From the NCBI GenBank assembly GCA_902494715.1, contig CABUUJ010000014.1, forward strand, positions 1-39,003: DNA of 39,003 nucleotides, given 5' to 3'. This DNA comes from an uncultured Collinsella sp. Lineage in GTDB: Bacteria; Actinomycetota; Coriobacteriia; Coriobacteriales; Coriobacteriaceae. Positions 8,128 through 15,607 of this stretch are shown here, one piece after another (within the stretch, counting starts at the first letter, position 1; every line of letters starts with the position of its first letter). The translations under genes were made by a program, and so were the position numbers. The notes under the pieces are model-generated. The model was given only the letters and a program-made list of their open reading frames with translations, had not been told where the DNA came from and did no database searches.

Positions 8128-9690
8128 ATGCACCATTCGGATTCCGCGACCGTGACCACGGTCGATACGCTTGCCAAGCTTCTCGATGTGTGCGGCGAGC
8201 TGCGCGCATCGGAGCAGGTTGACGAGCGTGCCGTGACCGGCTGCTCGTTTGATTCGCGCGCGGTCTCGGCAGGTGACGTGTTCTTTTGCAAAGGTGCTGC
8301 CTTTAAGCCCGCGTTTTTGAGCATGGCGCTCGATGCGGGCGCCGTCGCATTTGTGTGCGAGGAGTCGCTGGTCGAGTCTCTGGAGCCGCTGGCGCAGGAG
8401 AGCGGTGCTGCAATGCTGGTTGTTGATAGTGTTCGCACGGCCATGGCCCTGTTGCCGCCGGAGGTCTACGACCGTCCCGACCACGACGTCAAGATCGTGG
8501 GCATCACCGGCACCAAGGGTAAGACCACGGCCGCTTTTATGCTCCAGTCCATCATCAAGGCGGCGGGCGAGTCCTGCGGTATGATCGGCTCGGTGAGTAC
8601 CGACGATGGTATCGAGTGCTACGAGAGCACCAACACCACGCCCGAGGCCCCCGAGGTCTGGCGCCATATCGCCAACTGTCGCACGTCCGGTCGCCAGTCC
8701 ATGGTCATGGAGGTCTCGAGCCAGGCGCTCAAGTACCAACGCGTCGAGAATCTGCCGTTTGACGTGGCGTGCTTCCTCAACATCGGCCGCGACCACATCT
8801 CGCCGATCGAACACCCCACGTTTGAGGATTATTTTGAGAGCAAACTCAGGATCTTTGACCAGGCAAAGACCGCCGTGGTGAATCTGGGCACCGAAGAGGT
8901 CGACCGTGTGCTGGAGGCAGCGTCGACGGCCGAGCGCTTGGTGACCGTTGGCGTCGAGCATCCCGAGGCAAGCCTGTGGGCGAGCGACGTACGCATGGTC
9001 GGCTTTAGCATCGAGTTCAACTTGCATGGCCTGTGTGCCGACGAGTCCGAGGCGGGGGAGAAGATCCTGCTGGGCATCGCGGGAGACTTTAACGTGGAGA
9101 ACGCGCTGGTCGCTATCGCCGCCGCGCGCGAGATCGGCATCGGTATCGAGGCCATCAAGAAGGGCCTCTCCAAACTGCGTGTGCCGGGCCGTATGGAGGT
9201 CGTGGAGTCGAAGGACGGCCGCGTGATTTGTGTCGTCGACTACGCGCACAACCAGCTTTCGTTCCGCTCGCTTTTCTCGTCGGTTAAGCGCGCGTTTCCC
9301 GCTAGCCCCGTCATTGCGCTGTTTGGCGCTGCCGGCGGCAAGGCGCAGGAGCGCCGCGAGCAGCTTCCGCGCGAGGCCGCACCATATTCCGACCTGATGA
9401 TCTTTGCCAACGAGGACCCGGCTCACGAGGACCCGATGAAGGTCTGTCGCGAGCTTGCCGAACATGTTCCCGACGATACGCCGAACAAGATCATCCTCGA
9501 CCGCGAAGCCGCTGTGCATGCGGCGTTCAAGGCGGCGCGCGAGGAGTACGTCAACCCCGATGCTCCCACCATTGTCTTGCTGCTGGCAAAGGGTGACGAG
9601 GAACTCATGCACGTGGGCGACGAGTTCGTGCCCATCGAGAGCGACCTTTCGCTGGCCAATCGCCTAATCGATGTTACCCAGTTTGACTAA
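8128..9690 (+). CDS. murE: UDP-MurNAc-tripeptide synthetase (MurE), non-DAP type
   Basis: MurE adds the third amino acid to UDP-MurNAc-Ala-Glu in peptidoglycan synthesis. The 520-residue Mur ligase has the ATP loop GTKGKTT (128-134), a TNTTPEAP substrate segment (168-175), MEVSSQAL (194-201), the carbamylated-lysine context ESKL (Lys239), GDFNVENAL (319-327) and VDYAHNQ (369-375). At the position of the diaminopimelate-specific DNPR motif it reads EDPA (429-432, within NEDPAHEDP). Established work links DNPR to meso-DAP; lysine or ornithine enzymes lack the Arg. A third residue other than DAP is therefore likely; Lys versus Orn cannot be told here. RBS AAAGGTGAAAG precedes ATG 8128. The gene starts a run with a HAD phosphatase, murI, rph, rdgB and dtd. 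Confidence 0.93.
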   Translation: MHHSDSATVTTVDTLAKLLDVCGELRASEQVDERAVTGCSFDSRAVSAGDVFFCKGAAFKPAFLSMALDAGAVAFVCEESLVESLEPLAQESGAAMLVVDSVRTAMALLPPEVYDRPDHDVKIVGITGTKGKTTAAFMLQSIIKAAGESCGMIGSVSTDDGIECYESTNTTPEAPEVWRHIANCRTSGRQSMVMEVSSQALKYQRVENLPFDVACFLNIGRDHISPIEHPTFEDYFESKLRIFDQAKTAVVNLGTEEVDRVLEAASTAERLVTVGVEHPEASLWASDVRMVGFSIEFNLHGLCADESEAGEKILLGIAGDFNVENALVAIAAAREIGIGIEAIKKGLSKLRVPGRMEVVESKDGRVICVVDYAHNQLSFRSLFSSVKRAFPASPVIALFGAAGGKAQERREQLPREAAPYSDLMIFANEDPAHEDPMKVCRELAEHVPDDTPNKIILDREAAVHAAFKAAREEYVNPDAPTIVLLLAKGDEELMHVGDEFVPIESDLSLANRLIDVTQFD

Positions 9691-9797
9691 TGAACCATGA
9701 TGGCGGCGGCGCCCTGAGTGCGCTGTCGCCATAAGCGTGTTCCCTCAATCAAAACATGCCGTCCAAGTCCAAACCCTTCTACGTAAACGGAGTAACC

Positions 9798-10709
9798 ATG
9801 TCCCACAACACCCTGCCGACCGTTGCCGAGCTTTCGGGCGAGATGCGCGAGCGCTTGGCCAAGGTCAAGTACGTCTTTACCGACCTGGATGCCACGATGC
9901 TCGCACCCGGCTCGTGCGTGCTGCGCGACAACGACGGCAACCCTTCGACCAAACTCGTCGAGGCCGTCGTGGCGCTCGCTCGCGCTGGTATTCAGGTGGT
10001 TCCCACCTCGGGCCGCAACCGCACCATGATCCACGAGGACGCGCGCGTGCTCGGCCTCAACTCCTACATTGGTGAGATGGGCGGCCTGGTTATGTACGAC
10101 CTCAAAGCCAACGATTGGGAGTATCTGACCGGTGACATGCCTTACGACCCCGCCTGCGGCCTTACTCCGCACCAGGTAATCGAGCAGACCGGCGTGTGCG
10201 AGAAGATCCTCGCCCGCTGGCCGCACAAGATCGAGTACCACAACGACATGTCTACCGGCTACAAGTACCGTGAGGTCACCGTCGGCATGCGCGGCGATGT
10301 GCCCGACGATGAGGTTCAGGCCATCCTTGACGAGGCCGGCTGCGGTCTGATCTGGGCTTGCAACGGCCATCTGACTCACCTGTCCAAGCCGACGACGCTC
10401 GAGCTTAATCGCGTCGAGGACGGCCGCGCCTTTAACATCAATCCGGCGGGTCTCAACAAGGGCGTTGCCATTGCGCGCTTCTGCGAGCACCTGGGGATCG
10501 AGCGCGAGGAGACGCTCGCGCTCGGCGATTCCGAGTCCGACTTCTACATGGCCGATCACGTGGGCACGTTCTGCCTGGTCGAGAATGGCCTGACGAGCGC
10601 CGGCGCGCCCGAGTTCCTGGTTGCTTGCGAGAACGCTTTCGTTACGCGCGGCAAAATTGTCGACGGTTGGGCGGCGACGGCAGAGCTGCTGGTCGCGGCG
10701 CGTTCGTAG
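9798..10709 (+). CDS. HAD-superfamily phosphatase
   Basis: A 303-residue haloacid-dehalogenase family hydrolase, probably a sugar- or metabolite-phosphate phosphatase. Motif I is FTDLDATM (Asp29 nucleophile, Asp31 general acid/base), motif II is PTSGRN, and motif IV is LGDSESDFYMAD. The order and large insert between motifs II and IV fit the Cof / mannosyl-3-phosphoglycerate phosphatase branch. The substrate is unknown. ATG 9798 was chosen because CGGAGTAACC precedes it; an in-frame ATG 42 bp upstream lacks an RBS and would add residues ahead of the family core. It lies between murE and murI, about 50-110 bp from each, so a role in cell-wall or sugar-phosphate metabolism is possible but unproven. 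Confidence 0.85.
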   Translation: MSHNTLPTVAELSGEMRERLAKVKYVFTDLDATMLAPGSCVLRDNDGNPSTKLVEAVVALARAGIQVVPTSGRNRTMIHEDARVLGLNSYIGEMGGLVMYDLKANDWEYLTGDMPYDPACGLTPHQVIEQTGVCEKILARWPHKIEYHNDMSTGYKYREVTVGMRGDVPDDEVQAILDEAGCGLIWACNGHLTHLSKPTTLELNRVEDGRAFNINPAGLNKGVAIARFCEHLGIEREETLALGDSESDFYMADHVGTFCLVENGLTSAGAPEFLVACENAFVTRGKIVDGWAATAELLVAARS

Positions 10710-10760
10710 CGCGGCGTCGCTGCACTTGGACATGTCTTTTCGAGAGAGACTGGTGAGGTA

Positions 10761-11645
10761 ATGTCCGATATCGAGAATTCGGCAGGCGACACGCGCCCGA
10801 TTGGCGTGTTCGATTCTGGTTTGGGCGGTCTGACGGTTGCGCGCGCCATCGCGACGGCGCTGCCGCACGAGTCCGTCTACTACTTTGGCGACACCAAACG
10901 CTGCCCCTACGGCACGCGCACCGAGGATGAGGTGCGCTCGTTTGCGTTGCAGGCGGGTCGTTGGCTTTCGAAGCACGACGTCAAGATTATGGTCATCGCC
11001 TGCAATACGGCGACTGCTGCGGCCTTGCGTCTGGCCCAGCAGGTGCTCGACGTTCCTGTGATCGGCGTGATCGCGCCGGGTGCCCGTGCGGCAATCAACA
11101 GCACCCGCACGCGCCGGGTGGGCGTGCTCGCCACCAACCTCACTATTCGCTCGGGCGCCTACACGCGCGCCATTCAGGATCTAGATGCCGGCGTCGATGT
11201 ATACGGCTGTCCTGCCTCGAGCTTTGTCGAGGTTGTCGAACACGAGCTCGCCTCGGGTGCACATCTGCAGGAACAGTGGCTTGAGAACGAGGACATCTTC
11301 GATACGCCTGCCGTGCGTGCGCTGGTGGGTGCCACGGTTGAGCCGCTGCGCGACCACGGTATCGATACCGTGGTGCTCGGCTGTACGCATTTTCCGCTGT
11401 TGGTGGGACCTATCCGCCATGCTCTGGGGCCTGGGGTGCGCGTCGTGAGTTCCGCCGAGGAGACCACACGCGAGCTGACCGATATCCTCACGCGCCGCGA
11501 GCAGCTGGCGGGCGACGCCGCCGAGCCGCAGCATCGTTTTGCCACGACGGCCGATAACATTGCCGAGTTTGCGGTGGCGGGCAGTTTTATCTTTGGCCAG
11601 CCGCTCAAGAGCATTGAGCATATCGATATCGACGAACTCAAATAG
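10761..11645 (+). CDS. murI: Glutamate racemase
   Basis: MurI interconverts L- and D-glutamate, supplying D-Glu for peptidoglycan. The 294-residue protein carries GVFDSGLGGLTV (15-26) and both catalytic cysteines, in ACNTATAAA (Cys81) and GCTHFPLL (Cys208). These act as the paired acid and base of the cofactor-independent racemase. It starts at ATG 10761 with TGAGGT upstream. Its place next to murE fits cell-wall precursor supply, and the murI-rph-rdgB order is also found in Bacillus relatives. Length and motifs are standard. Confidence 0.96.
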   Translation: MSDIENSAGDTRPIGVFDSGLGGLTVARAIATALPHESVYYFGDTKRCPYGTRTEDEVRSFALQAGRWLSKHDVKIMVIACNTATAAALRLAQQVLDVPVIGVIAPGARAAINSTRTRRVGVLATNLTIRSGAYTRAIQDLDAGVDVYGCPASSFVEVVEHELASGAHLQEQWLENEDIFDTPAVRALVGATVEPLRDHGIDTVVLGCTHFPLLVGPIRHALGPGVRVVSSAEETTRELTDILTRREQLAGDAAEPQHRFATTADNIAEFAVAGSFIFGQPLKSIEHIDIDELK

Positions 11646-11700
11646 ATATAAGGTCACCGACCAAAGGCTCACGTTCACCTTTTGCCGAAAGGATATTTCT

Positions 11701-12426
11701 ATGGAGTACATGCAGGTCAATCGCGCCAACGGCCGCGCCGCCGATGAGCTGCGCCCCATCAAGCTTACTCACGGCGTCATGAAGCACGCCCACGGTTCGT
11801 GCCTGGCCGAGTTTGGCGATACGCGCGTGCTGTGCGCTGCCACCATCGAGGAGGGCGTGCCGGGCTGGCGCAAGGGGGCTAAGGCCGGCTGGGTGACCGC
11901 GGAATACGCCATGCTGCCGGCGTCGACCGGCAAACGCTGCAAGCGCGAGCACGCCAACCGCAAGGGTCGCTCCATGGAGATCGAGCGCCTCATTGGCCGC
12001 AGCCTGCGTACCGTCGTCAACATGAAGGCACTCGGCGAGTACACCGTCACCGTCGACTGCGACGTGATCCAGGCCGATGGCGGTACACGTACGGCGAGTA
12101 TTACCGGTGCCTGGGTGGCGCTGCACGACGCCCTCGCCATGTGGGTCGAGGCGGGCAAGATCGAGCGCATCCCGCTTATCGGCCAGGTGGCTGCCATCTC
12201 CATGGGCGTTGTCGACGGCAATACGCTGCTTGACCTCGATTATTCCGAGGACAGCCATGCCGAGGTCGACATGAACCTCGTCGCCACCGAAACCGGTGAG
12301 ATGATCGAGATCCAGGGCACCGGCGAGCAGGCGCCCTTCGACCACAAACGCCTCAATGCCCTGCTCGACCTGGGCGACAAGGGTATCGCCGAGCTCATCG
12401 AGCTTCAGCGCCAAGCCATCGCCTAA
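11701..12426 (+). CDS. rph: Ribonuclease PH
   Basis: RNase PH trims tRNA 3' ends by phosphorolysis. The chosen ATG 11701 gives 241 residues, the usual length, and follows GAAAGGATATTTCT. The frame is open 54 codons further up through the end of murI, but that extension overlaps murI and is not credible. Motifs include NRANGRAADELRP, FGDTRVLCAA, the Arg-rich GKRCKREHANRKGRS region and CDVIQADGGTRTAS of the phosphorolytic core. An alternative start three codons in (11710) cannot be excluded. Upstream is murI (55-bp gap); downstream is a small repeat hairpin and then rdgB. Confidence 0.95.
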   Translation: MEYMQVNRANGRAADELRPIKLTHGVMKHAHGSCLAEFGDTRVLCAATIEEGVPGWRKGAKAGWVTAEYAMLPASTGKRCKREHANRKGRSMEIERLIGRSLRTVVNMKALGEYTVTVDCDVIQADGGTRTASITGAWVALHDALAMWVEAGKIERIPLIGQVAAISMGVVDGNTLLDLDYSEDSHAEVDMNLVATETGEMIEIQGTGEQAPFDHKRLNALLDLGDKGIAELIELQRQAIA

Positions 12427-12430
12427 CCCG

Positions 12431-12455
12431 CCAAAAAGGGACAGGTTTATTTTGG
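12431..12455. repeat. Hairpin with GGGACAG loop (REP-like)
   Basis: CCAAAA (12431-12436) and TTTTGG (12450-12455) flank a 13-base loop with AGGGACAGGTTTA. The hairpin at 20015-20048 has the same layout: a stem flanking GGGACAG followed by RTT. The rest of the rph-rdgB gap holds a broad GCCGTTGA/TCAACACGGC pairing (about 12492-12545) but no gene. Confidence 0.5.
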
Positions 12456-12571
12456 TAGGTTTTATCTGGGAAAACGTCGAAGTATAAGACTGCCGTTGAT
12501 TGAGAGGGGAGAGAGACCGAGGTCCTCGTCGTCCTCAACACGGCATTGCTATAGAGACAAGGAGGCCAGCT

Positions 12572-13213
12572 ATGGCACTTGAGAAGATTGACATCGACAC
12601 CCACGACCCGGCGGCGACCATCGTCGTGGCAACCGGCAACGCCCATAAGCTCACCGAGATTGAGGCCATTTTGGGCAAGGTCATGCCCGAGGTACGCTTT
12701 GTGGCGCTCGGTCAGCTGGGCGATTTTGAGGACCCCGAGGAAAACGGCACGACGTTTTTGGAGAACGCCATCATCAAGGCGCAGGCTGCCGTCGAAGAGA
12801 CGGGGCTCATGGCCATTGCCGACGATTCGGGCTTGGTCGTTGATGCCTTGGACGGCGAGCCGGGCGTGTATAGCGCGCGCTATGCGGGCGTGCATGGCGA
12901 CGATGCCGCCAACAACGCCAAGCTGCTCGTTAACCTGGAAGGCGTGGCAGACGAGGATCGCACCGCGCGTTTTATGAGCGTCGTTGCGCTCATCGACACG
13001 GACGGTTTGGTCACCTATGGTGAGGGCGCCTGCGAGGGCACTATCGCACACGAGGGCCGCGGCGATCACGGCTTTGGCTACGACCCGCTGTTCCTGCCGG
13101 TCGACACGCCGGGCAAGACCATGGCCGAGCTGACGGCGGACGAGAAGAACGCCATCAGCCATCGTTTCCACGCGCTCGAGCATCTGTCCGCCAAGCTGAC
13201 GGGCGAGGAGTAG
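12572..13213 (+). CDS. rdgB: XTP/dITP diphosphatase (HAM1 family)
   Basis: This enzyme hydrolyses deaminated purine nucleotides (XTP, ITP, dITP) to the monophosphate and pyrophosphate, keeping them out of nucleic acids. ATG 12572 follows a strong ACAAGGAGG and gives 213 residues; the upstream in-frame extension lacks an RBS. The hallmark substrate motif is ATGNAHKLTEI (20-30), followed by the catalytic ADDSGLVVDAL, then GVYSARYAG and the C-terminal GFGYDPLF and ISHR segments. All are conserved in the Ham1 fold. dtd starts 3 bp downstream, so the two are surely co-transcribed. Both are quality-control enzymes. Confidence 0.96.
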   Translation: MALEKIDIDTHDPAATIVVATGNAHKLTEIEAILGKVMPEVRFVALGQLGDFEDPEENGTTFLENAIIKAQAAVEETGLMAIADDSGLVVDALDGEPGVYSARYAGVHGDDAANNAKLLVNLEGVADEDRTARFMSVVALIDTDGLVTYGEGACEGTIAHEGRGDHGFGYDPLFLPVDTPGKTMAELTADEKNAISHRFHALEHLSAKLTGEE

Positions 13214-13216
13214 GCC

Positions 13217-13663
13217 GTGCGTGCGGTGGTGCAGCGCGTGCTCAATGCCGGCGTGACGGTCGACGGCGAGTGCGTGGGCAAAATTGGGCGCGGCTATCTG
13301 GTGCTGCTGGGCGTGGGCCACGGCGACACGCGCGCCGAGGCCGACAAGCTGTGGGGCAAGCTCCGCGGCCTGCGCATCAACGAGGACGAGAACGGCAAGA
13401 CCAACCTGGCACTTGCCGATGTCGACGGCGAGGTACTCGTGGTGTCGCAGTTCACGCTGTTCGCCGACTGCCGCCACGGCCGCCGTCCGTCGTTTACGGA
13501 TGCCGGCGCCCCCGATGTCGCCAACGAGCTCTACGAGTACTTCCTGACGCTCGTCGCCCAGGACGTTGAGCACGTGGCGCACGGTATCTTTGGCGCCGAT
13601 ATGAAAGTCGATCTCGTCAACGACGGCCCATTCACCATCGTCTTGGACACCGATAGTCTGTAA
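13217..13663 (+). CDS. dtd: D-aminoacyl-tRNA deacylase
   Basis: Dtd frees tRNA from mischarged D-amino acids and glycine. The 148-residue protein starts at GTG 13217, encoding MRAVVQRV, which is the canonical N-terminus of the family. The GAGGAG that serves as RBS overlaps the end of rdgB. Motifs are SQFTLFADC, where SQFTL lines the active site, and the C-terminal NDGPFT, corresponding to the Gly-cisPro motif that rejects L-amino acids. It has normal length and is translationally coupled to rdgB. Confidence 0.95.
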   Translation: MRAVVQRVLNAGVTVDGECVGKIGRGYLVLLGVGHGDTRAEADKLWGKLRGLRINEDENGKTNLALADVDGEVLVVSQFTLFADCRHGRRPSFTDAGAPDVANELYEYFLTLVAQDVEHVAHGIFGADMKVDLVNDGPFTIVLDTDSL

Positions 13664-13683
13664 GTAGTCAATTTGGGACCGGG
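13664..13683. repeat. Copy of CAATTTGGGACCGGG repeat
   Basis: The block TAGTCAATTTGGGACCGGG matches 31532-31551 in reverse orientation at 17 of 20 positions and 5091-5104 with a one-base deletion. It is flanked by AAGTAG/CTACTT arms (13662-13667 and about 13691-13696), so it can fold. It directly follows dtd and may also act in its 3' end. Confidence 0.5.
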
Positions 13684-13694
13684 TTTTTAGCTAC

Positions 13695-13724
13695 TTGCGT
13701 ATGGCGGCAGCAGGGTGCTATAAT
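13695..13724 (+). promoter_or_regulatory. veg-ispE promoter
   Basis: A perfect -10 TATAAT (13719-13724) has an extended TGC in front, and TTGCGT (13695-13700) lies 18 bp upstream. It is the best promoter match in the window. Transcription would begin near 13731. Confidence 0.85.
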
Positions 13725-13744
13725 ATTAGAGTTTTGTCTATCTT

Positions 13745-13764
13745 AGGGGTATTATCCCCTTTTT
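13745..13764 (+). promoter_or_regulatory. Terminator-like hairpin in veg leader
   Basis: AGGGG and CCCCT (13745-13760) pair around TATTAT and are followed by a T run, only about 15-20 bases after the predicted transcription start and before the veg RBS (TGGAGG). It could be a short attenuator or a 5' stabilising hairpin. The 5-bp stem is weak, so the role is uncertain. Confidence 0.45.
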
Positions 13765-13791
13765 GAATTGCACCTTCTGGAGGCCCTGTTC

Positions 13792-14088
13792 ATGGAAGAG
13801 ATGGAAGTCAATCACGTCGACGACATCCACGAGAAGCTGACCGATATGGTGGGCGATCGCGTCAAGGTTAAGGCCAACATGGGCCGCACCCGCGTTGTCG
13901 AGCGCATGGGCACCATCAAGAGCGTTCACCCCGCCGTCTTTATCGTCGAGGTCGACGAGCGCCGTGGCCGTAAGTCGCGTCAGTCCTACCAGTATATCGA
14001 TGTCCTCACCGGTCAGGTCGAGCTGTTCGACCCCGAGAGCGGCGAGCACATCTTTACCCCGCTCGGCAATCAGCTCGAGGAGCATTAA
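13792..14088 (+). CDS. veg: Veg family protein
   Basis: A 98-residue Veg-like (DUF1021) protein. In Bacillus subtilis Veg is abundant, expressed from a very strong promoter and linked to biofilm matrix gene control; its biochemistry is not settled. Here the family core is seen in RVKVKANMGRTRVVERMG and SVHPAVFIVEVDE, a small beta-barrel-like region, followed by SYQYIDVLTGQVEL. ATG 13792 follows TGGAGG at suitable distance; an ATG 9 bp later is also possible. The consensus promoter just upstream suggests high expression. ispE starts 2 bp downstream, the same veg/ispE neighbourhood seen in Bacillus. Confidence 0.88.
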   Translation: MEEMEVNHVDDIHEKLTDMVGDRVKVKANMGRTRVVERMGTIKSVHPAVFIVEVDERRGRKSRQSYQYIDVLTGQVELFDPESGEHIFTPLGNQLEEH

Positions 14089-14090
14089 CG

Positions 14091-14987
14091 GTGACCGATC
14101 GGTCCCTGACTCTTTCCGCGCCGGCAAAGATTAACCTCTACCTAGGGGTTCATACCGAGCGCGATGACCGCGGCTACCACAGGGTCGATTCCCTGATGGC
14201 AGCCGTCGGTCTTTCCGATACCGTGACGGTCACGCCGGCGCAGGCGCTGACCGTTCAGACGGTTCCGGCATCAGATTTTCCCATGCAAAAGAATACGGCG
14301 TATCGGGCTGCGGTTGCTATGGCCGATCATTATGGCCGCGAGGCAAACATCTGCGTGACGATTGAGAAGCGCATTCCATTGTGCGCCGGCTTGGGCGGCC
14401 CCTCGACGGATGCGGCCGCGGTCATTGTCGCCTTGGCGGAGCTCTGGGGCATTGATCGCACCGACCCAGCGCTCGACGACATTGCGCGGGGCATTGGTGC
14501 TGATGTCCCGTTCTTTTTGCACGCGAGTCCTGCGTTCTACGTTGGTGGGGGAGACGTGTTGGCAGCTGAGTATCCCGCGCTGCCCGCGACGCCCGTCGTG
14601 CTGGTTAAGCCGCGCGAGGCGAGCGTTTCGACAATTGAAGCCTATCGACGTTTTGACGAGGCTCCGGTGCCTGCGGACAAGCCCGGCGCGATAGCTTCTG
14701 CCTTGCGTGCTGGTGATGCCGAGACGGCATATGCGCTCATCCATAACAACTTGGGTGCCATTTCCGCACAGATGGAGCCGCAGATTCAAACGGTCCTCGA
14801 CTGGCTGCATAAACAGGATGGCACCGTTGCTGTAGATGTGTGCGGATCGGGTGCCTGCTCGTTTGCCATTTGCGACACCGCCGTCACGGCCGAAAGGCTT
14901 GCCGACGCTGCCCAGCAAAACGGCTGGTGGTCCTGCGCGACGGAGCTCATTCCCAACACGGTTCGCGTCGAAGTGCCAAAGAAGTAA
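14091..14987 (+). CDS. ispE: 4-diphosphocytidyl-2-C-methyl-D-erythritol kinase
   Basis: IspE phosphorylates CDP-ME in the MEP route to isoprenoids; ispD and ispF of the same path lie at 32728-33940. The 298-residue GHMP kinase starts at GTG 14091 behind GAGGAG in the end of veg. Motif 1 is SAPAKINLYLGV (9-20, Lys13). The ATP loop reads GLGGPSTDAAA (100-110), where most homologues have GLGGGSSDAA: Gly-Ser becomes Pro-Ser-Thr here. Asp in the loop is kept and the rest of the fold appears whole, so the enzyme is likely active. The C-terminal GSGACSFAI matches motif 3. Confidence 0.93.
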   Translation: MTDRSLTLSAPAKINLYLGVHTERDDRGYHRVDSLMAAVGLSDTVTVTPAQALTVQTVPASDFPMQKNTAYRAAVAMADHYGREANICVTIEKRIPLCAGLGGPSTDAAAVIVALAELWGIDRTDPALDDIARGIGADVPFFLHASPAFYVGGGDVLAAEYPALPATPVVLVKPREASVSTIEAYRRFDEAPVPADKPGAIASALRAGDAETAYALIHNNLGAISAQMEPQIQTVLDWLHKQDGTVAVDVCGSGACSFAICDTAVTAERLADAAQQNGWWSCATELIPNTVRVEVPKK

Positions 14988-15036
14988 AAATTTCTCTAGC
15001 ACACGACGGAAATCTTTGTTACTATAGTCGAGCTAA

Positions 15037-15113
15037 CGGGTTGTGGCTCAGTTTGGTAGAGCACTGCGTTCGGGACGCAGGGGTCGCTGGTTCAAATCCA
15101 GTCAACCCGACCA
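15037..15113 (+). tRNA. tRNA-Pro (anticodon CGG)
   Basis: A 77-base cloverleaf: acceptor CGGGTTG/CAACCCG, D-arm GCTC/GAGC, anticodon stem CTGCG/CGCAG with loop TTCGGGA (CGG, proline), T-arm GCTGG-TTCAAAT-CCAGT, discriminator A and an encoded CCA. A TACTATAGT -10-like block lies 9-17 bp upstream (15020-15028). Confidence 0.97.
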
Positions 15114-15124
15114 GAGCATGAGGA

Positions 15125-15152
15125 GGGACCGCTTCTTGCGGTCCCTTTTTTT
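15125..15152 (+). terminator. tRNA-Pro terminator
   Basis: GGGACCGC and GCGGTCCC pair over eight bases around TTCTT and are followed by seven T. It lies 11 bases after the tRNA CCA. Confidence 0.95.
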
Positions 15153-15160
15153 AGCTATTG

Positions 15161-15189
15161 TTGTGATACCGCGATACCCGCGGTATACT
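15161..15189 (+). promoter_or_regulatory. tatA promoter with embedded palindrome
   Basis: TTGTGA (15161-15166), a 17-bp spacer and TATACT (15184-15189) form a good sigma-A-type promoter. A perfect 8-bp inverted repeat, ATACCGCG (15166-15173) and CGCGGTAT (15179-15186), fills the spacer and overlaps the -10. That is the usual place for a repressor operator. The binding protein is unknown. Confidence 0.7.
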
Positions 15190-15225
15190 CATTCGAGCTT
15201 GTCTCGCTGTATTGTGGAGGTCTAC

Positions 15226-15501
15226 ATGTTTGGACTGAGGGCTCCTGAGCTCATCATTATTCTCGTCGTTGTCCTGATTATCTTCGGGCCCAAGAACCTG
15301 CCGAAGCTCGGCAAGTCCCTCGGCTCTACCGTCAAGAATATCCGCGAGGGTATGGAGGGCGACGATAAGGCCGAGACCAAGCAGGCCGAGGAGGTCGTGG
15401 TCGAGCAGTCCGAGGAGGACAAGGAGATCGCTGAGCTCGAGGCCAAGCTCGCTGCTGCCAAGAAGAAGCAGGCAGAGGACAGCGACGCGGACGCAGAGTA
15501 G
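15226..15501 (+). CDS. tatA: Twin-arginine translocase subunit TatA/TatE family
   Basis: A 91-residue TatA-type membrane protein, which forms the export pore of the Tat system with TatC. It has a short periplasmic start, one hydrophobic helix (about residues 8-20, ELIIILVVVLIIF), the hinge FGPKNLPKLGKSLG and an amphipathic helix. A long acidic/coiled tail of Glu, Lys and Ala ends in ADSDADAE-like residues. ATG 15226 follows GTGGAGG. No tatC lies in the window, so its partner must be elsewhere. It has its own promoter and terminator, so it is transcribed alone. TatA and TatB cannot be separated with certainty; the absence of the TatB EL...LGP start favours TatA. Confidence 0.9.
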   Translation: MFGLRAPELIIILVVVLIIFGPKNLPKLGKSLGSTVKNIREGMEGDDKAETKQAEEVVVEQSEEDKEIAELEAKLAAAKKKQAEDSDADAE

Positions 15502-15526
15502 TCCCATCCCTTTGGGGTGAGCACCT

Positions 15527-15559
15527 GACCGGCTTGCCCGCAGGCTAGCCGGTCTTTTT
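15527..15559 (+). terminator. tatA terminator
   Basis: GACCGGCT and AGCCGGTC pair over eight bases with an inner GCC/GGC extension and are followed by TTTTT. It lies 25 bp past the tatA stop. Confidence 0.93.
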
Positions 15560-15607
15560 CGTTTTGTTGACAGTTGATTGTTTGATCAGAGTTGGGGAGA
15601 TATCCGT

